From contig JALLBK010000088.1 in assembly GCA_036940085.1 (NCBI GenBank), positions 1 to 52,434 of the forward strand: a DNA stretch of 52,434 nt, written 5' to 3'. Shown in pieces: positions 39,347-49,678 of this stretch; within the stretch, counting starts at the first letter, position 1, and every line of letters begins with the position of its first letter. This stretch comes from Discostella pseudostelligera (Eukaryota; Bacillariophyta; Thalassiosirophyceae; Thalassiosirales; Thalassiosiraceae). A model generated the notes under the pieces. It did no database searches and was not told the DNA's origin. It worked only from the letters and a program-made list of their open reading frames with translations. The position numbers and the translations under genes are program-made.

Positions 39347-40681
39347 TCAGATTTCCTTACCAACAGCAAAACGTCTCTCTTTGTACCTGGTGCGCCAATA
39401 CTCGTCGTCATATTTATCCTCAAGTAGGCAGTGTAAATTAGAAATGCCTAATTGCGTTGTGAGCCGATCCTCATGTGGAAGAGATGGCCAATCGATGCCA
39501 CAAACTCCACGGGCAGATTGGCACACGCGTTTCCAAATCACAGGAGGTTCATGAACGGTGTAAGGCGATTCGCGACAGTATCTGTCTGAAGAATATGTAC
39601 AACAACTCGAATCTCTATGCCGGAGACAATCAAGTGCCCGTCCAGCAGCGGCATTGATGGCCTCCTTCTTTGTTCGATACCAAATAAAATCGACTCTGTC
39701 AAAGTTGCTTTCATGAAAATCGTCTATGTTTTCCCGTGGAACTATCATGCATCGACTCGAATCATAATACCAGGTATTGTTTTCATATGCACCTTCCCTT
39801 CCATGCAGACTGCCGCTTGGAAACTTCTCCCCTGTCAAGTGACACGTAAATATTGCTGTCCACATTGTATTCGGAGAGTCTTTCATGTTTGGCCAGCAGC
39901 TGTACGAATCACTTTTCGGCCCCATTTCGTTTGCCGGATAATCTGTACAAATTCCACGCATTTCTAGTGATTTGACAAAAGAAACATAATGTTGAATCAA
40001 TGCCTGCTTTGGATGGACATCGTCGTCATGTTTGCCTTGTTCCGCTTGAGAAACTATCGATGGAACTGAAAGAACGACGCCAGGTGGTAATTCTGGAAGC
40101 GCTGGAGCTTCCTCAGCTGATAAATACGGAGAATCGATGCATCTCTGCCAATGAGTCTTTTCTGTTCCGTAGCATCGTCGAAGTGAAAAACAATCCAGAG
40201 CTTTAGCTGCCGCAGCAGTAACTGCAAGTTTCTTTGTCTTATACCAAGGCATTTCAGTGAGGAAGTCAACTTCTGTATTCGGAAGTATCCCAGACGAAAA
40301 ATGTTCACCAGTGACTGGGCACGTGAAGATACTGAAGAATCTAGTATTTGGAGACTTCATGTCACTAACCAAAGTGTAGTAGTATTCTTTCAAGCCCTTG
40401 AATTCGTAGCCTTGATTAACGTACAGTTGACTGAGCTCCCCACAAGGAGCGCCGTCATAGCCCTTGAGAGGATAATCAATTGGCTGTGCTACACGAGTCA
40501 CCAAATGCATATCGTTGTCAATTCTTGGACGAGCTTGCACATCATCTCCAAACATTGCGCCATCGTCATGAGCATCATCATCATCAATAACTATATTATT
40601 GAAATTCTCCACATCAGACGGTTCAAGTTCTGAATACTTCGGACGGGGACGACCCCACCCAATAGACATGTTATTGTCCAT
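39347..40681 (-). CDS. Protein with two dsRBD-like repeats, unknown function
   Basis: The start is taken at the ATG at 40681 (444 residues); the frame stays open upstream but has no ATG there. Two halves are homologous. Each has a long segment ending in F-T-C-x-x-T-G-E-x-F-x-S-G followed by W-Y-[KR]-T-K-K-x-A-[VI]-x-A-A-A-x-[KR]-A-L-D-C (copies around residues 150-200 and 285-375). The K-K-x-A-x-x-A-A-x-x-A-L phrase with an upstream F-x-C strand resembles the C-terminal half of double-stranded RNA-binding domains, but the N-terminal helix is not convincing. The start is acidic (D-D-D-D-A-H-D-D) and Asn-rich. There is no catalytic motif. It may be a lineage-specific RNA-binding or unrelated protein. 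Its 3' end is 14 bp from the HIR3-like stop. Confidence 0.6.
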   Translation of the reverse strand: MDNNMSIGWGRPRPKYSELEPSDVENFNNIVIDDDDAHDDGAMFGDDVQARPRIDNDMHLVTRVAQPIDYPLKGYDGAPCGELSQLYVNQGYEFKGLKEYYYTLVSDMKSPNTRFFSIFTCPVTGEHFSSGILPNTEVDFLTEMPWYKTKKLAVTAAAAKALDCFSLRRCYGTEKTHWQRCIDSPYLSAEEAPALPELPPGVVLSVPSIVSQAEQGKHDDDVHPKQALIQHYVSFVKSLEMRGICTDYPANEMGPKSDSYSCWPNMKDSPNTMWTAIFTCHLTGEKFPSGSLHGREGAYENNTWYYDSSRCMIVPRENIDDFHESNFDRVDFIWYRTKKEAINAAAGRALDCLRHRDSSCCTYSSDRYCRESPYTVHEPPVIWKRVCQSARGVCGIDWPSLPHEDRLTTQLGISNLHCLLEDKYDDEYWRTRYKERRFAVGKEI

Positions 40682-41259
40682 GTTTAGGGGGGAGCGGACA
40701 TCTAATCTATCTCTTTGGATTTGATTGGTCGTACGCAAGAGGCAATGCCGCTGCACCGCAACATATCGTACTTACCTCACCCGCCCATGGCCATGACCGA
40801 CGCTCAAGGCAAGGGGGCGGGCGGGAGGCAGCCAGACGAACTCAGAGTATCTTGTCTGGCCATCACCCAACAACTTGACCTTTGAACTCAACCATCTGCC
40901 GAAAGATACTCGCTGAAAATATTTAGGTACCAGACTCTCAGGATACCTAGGTACCTAGGACTTGTACGTTCGACGGTCGACGGACGGGCGGATGTACCGT
41001 CCCGCGAAAATTTTGGCGGGCGTCAAATCCAAATCAACCACGGACAAGAATCCAACGAAAAATATCTAGAACATGACCATGAACTCAAGGACGTTGTAGC
41101 CAAGGTCTTCGTAGAGTCTCGCGGGACAAAGCCAAATTAGATCGATAAATGGAAGCCACAACAAGTCTTCGAAATTGGAGTAAGTAATTTGAAATACTGT
41201 TCCTGGCATTGTTCCAGCCGATAATAATAATAAGTGAGGTGCCAAAAACAGTCGCAACA
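40682..41259. other. Divergent intergenic region with a 14-bp palindrome
   Basis: It lies between the dsRBD-like gene (-) and the PP2C gene (+). It has the perfect palindrome CCTAGGTACCTAGG at 40946-40959, the words ACGTTCGACGGTCGACGG just after, and TTTTGGCGGGCG around 41010-41021. No gene recognised. Confidence 0.6.
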
Positions 41260-43788
41260 ATGGCGAAGCAAATTCTGATGGGTCGTCTGATCAATCCAAC
41301 GAAGAACTCGGGCGCGAAGAAGAATCTGTTGGTGAGTGCGATACCTTTCGTTCTATTCTTTGTTATTTATCAATTGCGAACTATCGTCTCATTTGATGAC
41401 TGTCTCCTCTAATTGTTGATATTGCAGAAACGCGACGGTGCTGTATCCGATGGGGACTTCATTCGCGATGACGACTCGTCTTCATTGTCGGAACGTCACG
41501 GACAAGAGAGAGGACGATCAAAGAATAATGCAAAGATTGCCGTTCGTAAATTCTTCCGACGAATTTCCAAGAGAAACAGCAATGCCGAGGAAGATGTAAG
41601 TGGAATTGATTGTTGTTTTGTTTGCGGCCCCCACTCAGCTCGTTAGTCAGACTACACACATGCACATTTCACACCTCATTCTTAATTTCATGCTGCTACG
41701 ATAGGATGGATATGAAAGCTCATCCGACGCATCCACAGGATCCACCCGTTCAACATCCGCCACATTTTTGCGGTATCAAAATAGGTCAATATGGAAAGTC
41801 AGACTTACAAAGAAGACTATTGTTCAACGGCTTGGTGATGGGTCTGAGAAACCATTGGAGAATGAATCGAAGCCGTGGCCGATCTTCGACAGGACGTACA
41901 AACGACAAAATCAGCTAGTTAAGAAGGCAGTGGAAAGAGAGCCCAGCGACGACGATGACTCTGTGTCTTCTAACGAAGGAGATGACGATTGCCCGCTTGC
42001 ACCTCCAGCTCCAACAACTTTTTCGTTTCGGCGTGAGGAAAAGGTATTTGAAGTTGAGTTGGGTGAGGAGGTAACATCTCCGACGGCGTCGAGCCCCAAT
42101 AAATCTGTTGCAAGTATACTCAAGGGTGACTTTCCTGGGAAAAGTGTCGAGAAAGAAGTAGCGGATGATCAGTTGATTGTTGAAGGCCATTTTCCAAATG
42201 GAAGGGGTGGATCGCAGCCGCAAAGCACTCATGTTGATGAACGCGTGGATGTCCAGGAGAGTGGCATATCAACTTCAGAATCACCAAAAAAATCTTCTCC
42301 GGCAGTGCTCACCACGCATCGGGAAACTGGTGTTCCCTCTCCATCATTTGTTCCGGCGACCTCAACAAACGAGACCAAACCTCATCTTGTTGAGTCGAAA
42401 CCTCCTCAATCGGCCCCCCCTCACCTGAAAAGAAAGGGAGACGTGCAACTAGACATCGCTCCCCGCTCTATTCCACGTACTATATGCTACTCATTGAGAT
42501 CTGCGATTGGAGACGGCTCGGCACGTCAGAGGAATAGCCATACCTTGATGGATCAACGGCCGTTGCGTCCCAATGGAGTGTCCGTCGATGTGTCGTACTG
42601 GAGCCATCGTGGTAAGCGGAGCTACATGGAAGGTGAGTATAATCGCTACAATTAACGCTCGTTGAGGTCTCACGATACTCACTTTTGTCTTTCTCCTTCT
42701 AGACCGTTTTGTAATTGAGCACATTGGATCTACCAGTAAAAATAAGGATCACGCGGTTCCAATATCACTGTTGGCTGTTTTTGATGGACACGGAGGATCG
42801 GCGGCTAGTCAATTTTGCTCCGATTGGATGTCATCCTACATTCGTAAGAAGAATGATCATTATCCACACAATCTCCCAATGGCTGTGCAAACCGCCTTTG
42901 CCAAGGTGCGTCTGTACAACATGAGATTACTACATTTTCCTTCCCGTGCTAACTCGTTGCTGCTTCCTCGACGTAGATTGATAGCGACTTTGTGAGCGCC
43001 GGTCACTTTGACGGTACTACTGCCTGCGCGGTTACTATTGTAGGGAAACAAGTCATATGCTGCAATGCCGGTGACTCGCGAGCCATCATCGTTAAGAGAG
43101 ATGGAACTTTTGTCGCCCTTAGCGACGATCACAAACCCGATAGACAGGACGAATCTAAGCGCATCAATGAGTTGGGTGGTAGGGTGATTCATTGGGGACG
43201 ATGGAGAGTAGAAGGCGTCCTTGCGGTGTCGCGCAGTATTGGAGATGCGAGAATGAAACCATATGTTACGGCAGAGCCTGAAACTGTGGTGCACAACATA
43301 GGTGAGCTCACGCTGGCCATGGTATTGTCTTGACTTCGATCTTTCGAGAGTTCAACACCTAACTGCATTTCTCGATTTCACAGACAACGATGACATGTTC
43401 TTGGTAGTAGCCAGTGATGGCGTATGGGACACCATGTCGTCTGATTTAGTAGCCAAGTTTGTACTTGTCAACACATGCACCATTGTACAGAAGAAGTTGC
43501 ATGTTGATAAAAAGTTGCTGCGGTGGATTGCTCGTCAGGTTAGTTATTGTCACGTGCTTGAATGATACGACTTTCATCGTTTTTCGATAAATCCTCACAA
43601 GATGTTCGTCATTTGCTTCGTTGCAGATCTCGAAGCGAGCTCGGTGAGTTCTAGTTCATTCCGTCACCACCTCATCTTATTGTGCCCCATCCACACTAAC
43701 CATTCTTCAATACACAATCATCGACTACAGAGAAAATGGATCATCGGACAATATTTCCTGCATTGTTGCTCATTTGAAAAGTCGATGA
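41260..43788 (+). CDS. PP2C-family (PPM) Ser/Thr protein phosphatase, eight exons
   Basis: Exons: 41260-41331, 41428-41595, 41705-42632, 42703-42905, 42977-43301, 43384-43538, 43627-43643 (17 nt) and 43731-43788; all junctions keep frame and the product is 641 residues. The first ~385 residues are charged and Ser-rich with R-R-I-S-K-R-type basic patches, probably disordered and regulatory. The catalytic domain has V-F-D-G-H-G-G (Asp417), H-F-D-G-T-T-A, G-D-S-R-A-I-I, L-S-D-D-H-K-P-D, V-S-R-S-I-G-D, V-A-S-D-G-V-W-D and, in the last exon, G-S-S-D-N-I-S, covering the metal-binding aspartates of Mg/Mn-dependent PP2C. The substrate is unknown. The short domain end right after S-D-N-I-S is normal for the family. 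The 17-nt exon encodes I-S-K-R-A and two-thirds of an Arg codon. Confidence 0.92.
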
Positions 43789-43948
43789 GACCACGATTGA
43801 CGACACCAATTATGTGATGATGGTGACGATGCGACCTCATCAACATAGCATGGGCTCATTCATTGGCCGAATATAATTACATAGGTTACTCTTACAAACG
43901 GAATTGCAATTAATGCTTGCCACAATTCGAACGTTGTTGCATTCCTCG

Positions 43949-44512
43949 CTACCGCATCAATTCTTTCCTTCGCAACTCTGACAATTTGGCTTCCAATACT
44001 GCACATTCCACCTCCGCTTCCAAACTCGATTCCAACAACTCCAACGCCCCTTCCTCCTCCTCGGCACGTATAAGCTCTTCATCCAATAACAATACACTCA
44101 GCCGAAGCGTCCGTATGAGATCTAATGCATTCGACGATGCAACACACAAATTCTCCGCCGCTAGCTTGGCCTGCACAGCGCCCAAGAGCACATCCGCGGC
44201 AAGAGGGGGAGGAGGATCATCAGCATTGCGCATAAGCCACCCACCAGCTCGTGGGTCGGTTCCGACTTGACCGCGGATAGTAGTGCTACTATTGCTACTA
44301 CTGCCGACGCCAACGCCAGCGTGTACCACCGCACCACCATCATTCTGATCTGGGTACGCTGAGGAGCCGGAGGAGGAGGACAACGAAGTAGTTGTGGCGG
44401 GGGCCGCGGCACGGAGAAGACTCAGATATTGCGACATTAAGCGATTGCATGTGGCATCGAGGGATGCCTCCCATGCTTGTGCGGGTGTTTCGTCGGGTTG
44501 GATGATGTCCAT
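43949..44512 (-). CDS. MED22-like Mediator subunit (tentative)
   Basis: 187 residues, no intron. An N-terminal helix (W-E-A-S-L-D-A-T-C-N-R-L-M-S-Q-Y) is followed by an Ala/Ser/Gly-rich low-complexity insert (about residues 35-100). The C-terminal half is helical: L-A-A-E-N-L-C-V-A-S-S-N-A-L-D-L-I, L-L-L-D-E-E-L, then a Glu-rich coiled coil. The order resembles MED22/SRB6 (short helix, A-A-x-x-I-V-R-A-G-E-S-L-x-x-L-x-x-x-L-K, I-L-x-D), a subunit of the Mediator head. The resemblance is modest and other small coiled-coil proteins could look alike. Confidence 0.45.
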   Translation of the reverse strand: MDIIQPDETPAQAWEASLDATCNRLMSQYLSLLRAAAPATTTSLSSSSGSSAYPDQNDGGAVVHAGVGVGSSSNSSTTIRGQVGTDPRAGGWLMRNADDPPPPLAADVLLGAVQAKLAAENLCVASSNALDLIRTLRLSVLLLDEELIRAEEEEGALELLESSLEAEVECAVLEAKLSELRRKELMR

Positions 44513-44608
44513 GGTGGTGGTGGATCCAGAGTAGAGCCTAAATTAAAATATTATAGGAATGGAGGATGACTTTGATTTTGCTGTAATTGATGCGCCACCA
44601 CCACCAAC

Positions 44609-44686
44609 TTCGGCGGGATGGGGCGCGCTTTAATTAGGCAAGAATTTGGCGGGAAAATGTGTCATTGTGGCGGGAAAAGGCGCGCC
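44609..44686 (+). promoter_or_regulatory. E2F-like site cluster with GGCGCGCC
   Basis: TTCGGCGGGATG (about 44609-44620), TTTGGCGGGAAAA (44645-44657), TGGCGGGAAAA (44668-44678) and GGCGCGCC (44679-44686) lie together in the divergent promoter between the MED22-like and dynactin-like genes. TTTGGCGGGAAA is a textbook E2F word; function is inferred. Confidence 0.55.
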
Positions 44687-44770
44687 AACACTACTACGGC
44701 CCAAATCATCACCAACGCATTAGGTTTAAATGTGTTTTACAACTATTGGCACATCATCATCAGCTTGACC

Positions 44771-45562
44771 ATGACCAACGCGACGACGCAGGAGATGGAA
44801 GCGACAATAGAATCCCGACTTGCAGAGCTTGAATTGAAAGTTTTAGGAACTGAGCATCTCATCAGTACCAATGGCATCGACAGTGACATCTCCTCGCGCC
44901 TCGACAAATTGATGCGTTCGGCTCCGACACCGGCGATGGCGGCGGCGGCGCATGGTAAGTCGATCTCAACATCGTCGTCCTCCACCGCCTCTATTGCGAA
45001 TGCCGAGGCACTTTTATCAAAACAACGCTCCGCATTGCACGAGGACTATCGCGTCATTGCTCGGCTTCTATCTGAATTGGATTTTTCTCCCACTGCGGGG
45101 CCTACTGCTACCGCAGCTGCTGGTGGTGACGGTAACATAAACTCCTCCCCTCTAATATGTAGACGAATGGAAATCCTTGCCTCATGTGAAACCATGAAGA
45201 GAGATATGGACCTTCTGGCGCAATTACGTGATTTGACAGCCATTGGTACCAAGGCGGACATTGCTTCGGGGAACGAGGGGATTAGTATTACCACATCATC
45301 GTCAGCATCGTCGTCTCGAGTTGTGAATTGTCCAATTATCTCATCCGAACGATACAATCTACCATCCAATCCAGAAGCTATGCAACAATTAGAATCGATT
45401 TGCCTTCGTGTAGCGACAATTACCGAACGATGTGCCATGGCGTCCCAACGTGCAGATGGTATGTTGGATTCGTATGGTAAAATTATGATGGCATTGTCGG
45501 AAAAGTTGGTTTTGGCAGAGGAGCAGATAAGGAGTTACGACAATCGGGGGGAAATACAATGA
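44771..45562 (+). CDS. Dynactin subunit 3 (p24)-like protein
   Basis: The start is the ATG at 44771, downstream of the E2F-like cluster; 263 residues. It begins with a helix R-L-A-E-L-E-L-K-V-L-G, has Ala/Ser-rich inserts, then L-H-E-D-Y-R-V-I-A-R-L-L-S-E-L-D, and ends L-E-S-I-C-L-R-V-A-T-I with Y-G-K-I-M-M-A-L-S-E-K-L-V-L-A-E-E-Q-I. This order resembles DCTN3 (L-x-x-L-E-x-x-V-x-G at the start; A-x-L-x-x-L, Y-N-x-x-x-x-L-L-S-x-x-F-x-x-W near the end), a shoulder subunit of dynactin. The frame stops after a run of six G; a +1 shift there opens a further coherent frame (see findings). Identification is by helix pattern and moderate. Confidence 0.55.
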   Translation: MTNATTQEMEATIESRLAELELKVLGTEHLISTNGIDSDISSRLDKLMRSAPTPAMAAAAHGKSISTSSSSTASIANAEALLSKQRSALHEDYRVIARLLSELDFSPTAGPTATAAAGGDGNINSSPLICRRMEILASCETMKRDMDLLAQLRDLTAIGTKADIASGNEGISITTSSSASSSRVVNCPIISSERYNLPSNPEAMQQLESICLRVATITERCAMASQRADGMLDSYGKIMMALSEKLVLAEEQIRSYDNRGEIQ

Positions 45563-46004
45563 AACTATGCAAAAAGTGATTGGGTATCTTGACGGTGCAG
45601 GTGCCGCTGCCGAGAAAGCCGCCGAGGACGCCGCTCCGCAAGAAAAGGAATCTGAATGGTTTAGGCGAAGTCATTCACAATGCATGCATTGATTAATTAA
45701 TTCATAACGAGCTGTTCCATCAACGTTGCTAAGCCTAGATTATCTAGTAGATGCAGATGATTGATGATTGCGTGTTATGGTCAATAAATTGGAGTATTGT
45801 AGTGAGAAGGTGAGTCAAACGAGGCCAGAGGTCAAAGTGCCGCTACTTTGGCGGGAAAGAGGGAGCGTCACCCCGTTCCCGCCATTTTTGAAAGATCTTT
45901 CGTCTGTCTGGCGTCAAGCCTTCGTATCTTTGACAAGCCGTGGGATCCGAGATGGCATAGGCAATGGCCCTCGAACTCCAAAGTAAGAGTCGCCCGAAGC
46001 CATA
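45563..46004 (+). other. Intergenic region with E2F-like inverted pair
   Basis: 45563-45690 holds the alternative-frame extension discussed under the dynactin-like gene. TTTGGCGGGAAAG (45847-45859) and TTCCCGCCATTTTT (45876-45889) form an inverted pair of E2F-like words upstream of the membrane-protein gene. Confidence 0.5.
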
Positions 46005-46881
46005 ATGAATAATCCTAAGTACCAAGGTCATGGTAGCGTGTCGAGTCGCATCCAGCGATGGATGGCCCTCAATGGAAAATTCATCGTTGTCTTAGCATTG
46101 GCCTGCTTTCTATCGGTATTCATTCTGCCGCCATTCCAAGTTCTGACAAGCAAAACTGTTGCTTCGTTGGTACCACCGTGCGATCGGTCACCATGGAAAC
46201 CCAACGAAGATCTACGCGGTAAATGTCCTGGCGATTTAAAGCCATATGAGCTTGCCACAACAGTATCCGATTGCGCTTCGTCGTGTTGCGCCGACGACGC
46301 CTGCATCACCTGGCAATACCGTCGCGACGTTGGGTGCTTACATGGACCAGATGTCCGAATAGGGATGGAAAAAGATGGCACGCCAGCATGGTGTTCGGAC
46401 CATCCACCTCAACGATGGCAGGGGCAATATCTTATACCTCATAAGGAGGGACAACAAGATCACGAGAAGCTAGATGCAGCGGATGTGAGAAAAAGTGCAT
46501 GTGATTCTCGAACATGGAACCCGGAGGAACAAATCGGACAGTGTTTTGGATTAGGAGATGTTCGGAAAGACGCTAGTGGGAGTGCGGAAGAATGTATGAG
46601 GGCTTGTTGCGATGATAAGGAATGTAATGCGTGGCAGTGGACTAAGGAGGTGAGTGAGGAAAACTACTACGTGCTACAAATAATGAAGGTTCAACACATC
46701 ATACATAACTCATACTTTTCTATTCTACCAGCTTGGATGTTTCTACGGAGGGGGAATGCACGGCTGCCAAAAGAATGCAGATCCTATTGCATTCGAACCA
46801 TTTATTGGTAGAAGAAAGTTGTTAGATTCACGACAATATACGGATGCGGCCGGCAAACCCTGGCAGATGAAAATGAAATGA
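46005..46881 (+). CDS. Type II membrane protein with two Cys-rich repeats, function unknown
   Basis: Exons 46005-46649 and 46732-46881 (82-nt intron, GTGAGT...CAG) give 264 residues. A short basic N-terminus is followed by one hydrophobic helix (about residues 25-50: F-I-V-V-L-A-L-A-C-F-L-S-V-F-I-L), so the rest is probably lumenal or extracellular. Two homologous repeats follow, each with a Cys near a W-x-P/N start, a G-x-C, then C-x-x-x-C-C-x-D-x-x-C-x-x-W-Q and, after about ten residues, G-C-x-x-G. The second repeat is completed only by the splice (C-C-D-D-K-E-C-N-A-W-Q-W-T-K-E joined to L-G-C-F-Y-G-G-G). The paired cysteines suggest disulfide-bonded PAN/apple-like or lectin-like modules. 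No catalytic domain is seen. Confidence 0.7.
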
Positions 46882-47228
46882 AGAAATTGCTCGAATTCGT
46901 GCAAGTTTGGTGACGTCTGTTGAGCAAATCCACTAGTATCCACCACTGTGGCATGCTAAGACTTCGGGGACGCCTTCACATTGAAAGAACGCCAAGCAGG
47001 CCATCAGATCCACTTCGGATAGAGGTAGAAAGAGGGACACAAAAATTGTACAATACACCTTTACTACTTAATGCAATAAGATCTATCAAATGGGTTGGCT
47101 CAAGTGTCGAATGTTTCATTATACAGATAAGAATTATCTATACAAAAATCAACCAATTTAATAATCAATCACGGTTCTGTTTCGACATTCCTCGTAATAC
47201 AAGCAGCATTAAAGATGTTGCCGCCGAT
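46882..47228. other. Convergent intergenic region
   Basis: 3' flanks of the membrane-protein gene (+) and the acyl-CoA synthetase gene (-). It is AT-rich, with no gene or repeat recognised. Confidence 0.6.
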
Positions 47229-49678
47229 TCATGAGGGCAATTCATCCTGGTAGCGCTTCACCACAAAATCTCGCTTGACTTTGTAGCTTTGAGTTAGCAG
47301 TCCATTAGCCATGGCAAATGGCTCAAGCGTCACGTACACATCGTTCACTTGTTCCCACTTGCGGAAGACACCAGAAGAGGTTGCTTGCTTCACATCTGAT
47401 GCAACTCTGCTTGGAATAACACCGTTGGATCGAATTTCCTTTGATGCTACTGCAAGTCTCTCGCAAGCTTCCACACAGGCTTCTGCTGTGCATTTAGGAT
47501 CATTCACTGTTTCGTAATCTCGCATAATGTCCTTTGCATGGCTCTCATCCAACAGGCCAGCGTCAACTAGTGCATTTGGATTAAGAACGGTGATTGCAAT
47601 CAAACTTCTGCCATCTTGTCCCGAAAGCATAACTTGCTCGACCAAATCTGAATCACTCATGATCGCGTCTTCAATCGGCGAGGGCTCAATATTTTCCCCG
47701 TTGGACAAAACAATAGTATCTTTCGCTCGCCCAGTCAAGATGAGGTCCCCAGTCAACGGATTGATTCGGCCTAAATCTCCAGTATCAAACCACCCATACT
47801 TGTCAATAGCCTTTGCCGTAGCTTCCGGATTCTTGTAGTAACCTTTCATGATCTGCGGCCCACGCCCAAGGACAACACCTGCTTGGCCATCGGGCAACGC
47901 TACTCGTTCGCCTTTCTCGGCATTTGATTCGGAATCTACCACTCTCAATTCAGTATCGGTAGCGGGAAATCCAACACAGCCCGCGGTAACCAAATTACTG
48001 TCTGATCTCCGATGTGCAAGTAAAGGCGAGCATTCTGTCAATCCATACCCCACCAAGATTTCAATTCCGCAATTTTCATAAAAGGTTTCAAGTGACCCAG
48101 CTAAAGCGGATCCACCAGAAATTATCGTGCGTTGGCGCCCTCCGAATCCAGCTTGCACCTTACTCCAAACTAATTTGTTTCCGATGAAGTTTATTGGTGC
48201 AAGTGCTTTTACAATGAACGTGCTTACAATCTCGTCCATTGGAGAGGGAGCTTCATCTCCCACAACCAACCCTTTCCGTATTTTGTCATGCTTGTTTTTT
48301 AGAGAACTTGTAGCAGTGAATAATTTGACAAGTCCTTTCACAACTACGCTTCCCGATGCAAACTTATCCTGCACTCCCAGAGCCACCTTTTCTAGTACTC
48401 TCGGCACAAGCACCATCCACTGCGGTTGGTGTTTGGCCAAATCGTTTTTGAACCATCGTATTCCAGAGTACACCACATGACAACCTCGGACGAGCATGAA
48501 TAGTTCAAACGTCCTTTCTGTGATGTGCCACACAGGAAGCAGTGAGAGCATAAGTTCTCCCGGAAGTGGTTCAGATTCATCATAAGGACGAGTAGGAGCC
48601 AATCGATGACCAGTCTGATGTAACAGATTACCATGGGTGAGCATCACACCTTTCGGACGTCCTGTCGTTCCCGATGTGTAGACGACTATGCGATGTTGGG
48701 TATTCGGTATGAGAATGAAATAACACCAGCGAAAAAAGTTACCCACACACATTAGCACTCACTTGTAGATAGGTCTGATTTGCCAATATCAGGAAGATCG
48801 ATATACTCGACAGGGGAGGTGGATTCAAGCAAATCCGAAAGCACCTTGACTTTGACACCATTATCCACTCCCAGCGCTACAATTTCATCATCTGAAGTTG
48901 TGCCCCTGTGCATCAAAATAACTGTCTTAACTGGTCCAAAAGATTCATTACGCAATCCGAGCGCACCCAGCCCCTTCGCTTTGGCATCCTTGGCTAATAT
49001 TTGAAGTAGTTTCACATCCTGCAACACTGCAATACCTGCACTATCAGAATGCTCATAAATATATCGCAACTCATCTAATGGAGCGTCGGCACCACGGACA
49101 GCTGATGTCCCTCCTGCAAGTTGAATACCATGGTCAACGATGAGCCACATTGCCGAGTTTTCACCAAGTACCGCCACATTAACGCCCTTTTTCACTCCAA
49201 GATTCTTGAACGCAGCCGCCGATCTGCGAACTTGATCTTCCATCTCCTTGAAGGTGTAATCGATCTTCTTGTCGCACAAATGTTCATCCAACAACGCTCG
49301 TTTATCAGGGCAGGTGGCAGCCAATTCCTTCCAGATTGCAGGGCACGAAGTTACAGTCTCCCGCATAGTACTAAGTTTGTTCACCAGCGGATCCAAAGAT
49401 TGATCGAGGGGGTTTCGACTCGCGCCCGATCTGCTTGCTTTCAGAATACGCGCCTTGTGTTTAACGGATGAGCTACCAAATAGCACGTCTTCATCAGCGT
49501 CTGTTAGGGTCGTATCCTCCTGCAAACTGGCAGCAAAAGCAGGCGAATTTCCAGCAACATACGCAATGCGACCTCGATGAAGATGTGACGTAGGTGGTGC
49601 GAACGCGTAAATTTCCGTTGTTACAAATGATGAGAAAAACATCAAAGACGCACAAACGGCGAGACGAGATGACATCAT
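47229..49678 (-). CDS. Plastid-targeted long-chain acyl-CoA synthetase
   Basis: Exons 49678-48763 and 48685-47229 (77-nt intron) give 790 residues from the tandem ATG at 49678. The enzyme activates fatty acids to acyl-CoA via an acyl-AMP. The start has a hydrophobic signal peptide (L-A-V-C-A-S-L-M-F-F-S-S-F-V) then I-Y-A-F-A-P-P-T, matching the A-F-A-P-type junction of secondary-plastid bipartite presequences, with a Ser/Arg-rich transit-like stretch after it. The splice joins D-L-S-T to I-V-Y-T-S-G-T-T-G-R-P-K-G-V-M-L, the AMP-binding P-loop. Further motifs: S-L-L-P-V-W-H-I-T-E-R, G-Y-G-L-T-E-C-S-P, Y-G-W-F-D-T-G-D-L-G, L-T-G-R-A-K-D-T-I-V-L-S-N-G-E-N-I-E-P and a C-terminal K-V-K-R. The architecture matches plant and algal LACS/AAE15-16 enzymes. 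Plastid location is inferred from the presequence. Confidence 0.93.
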
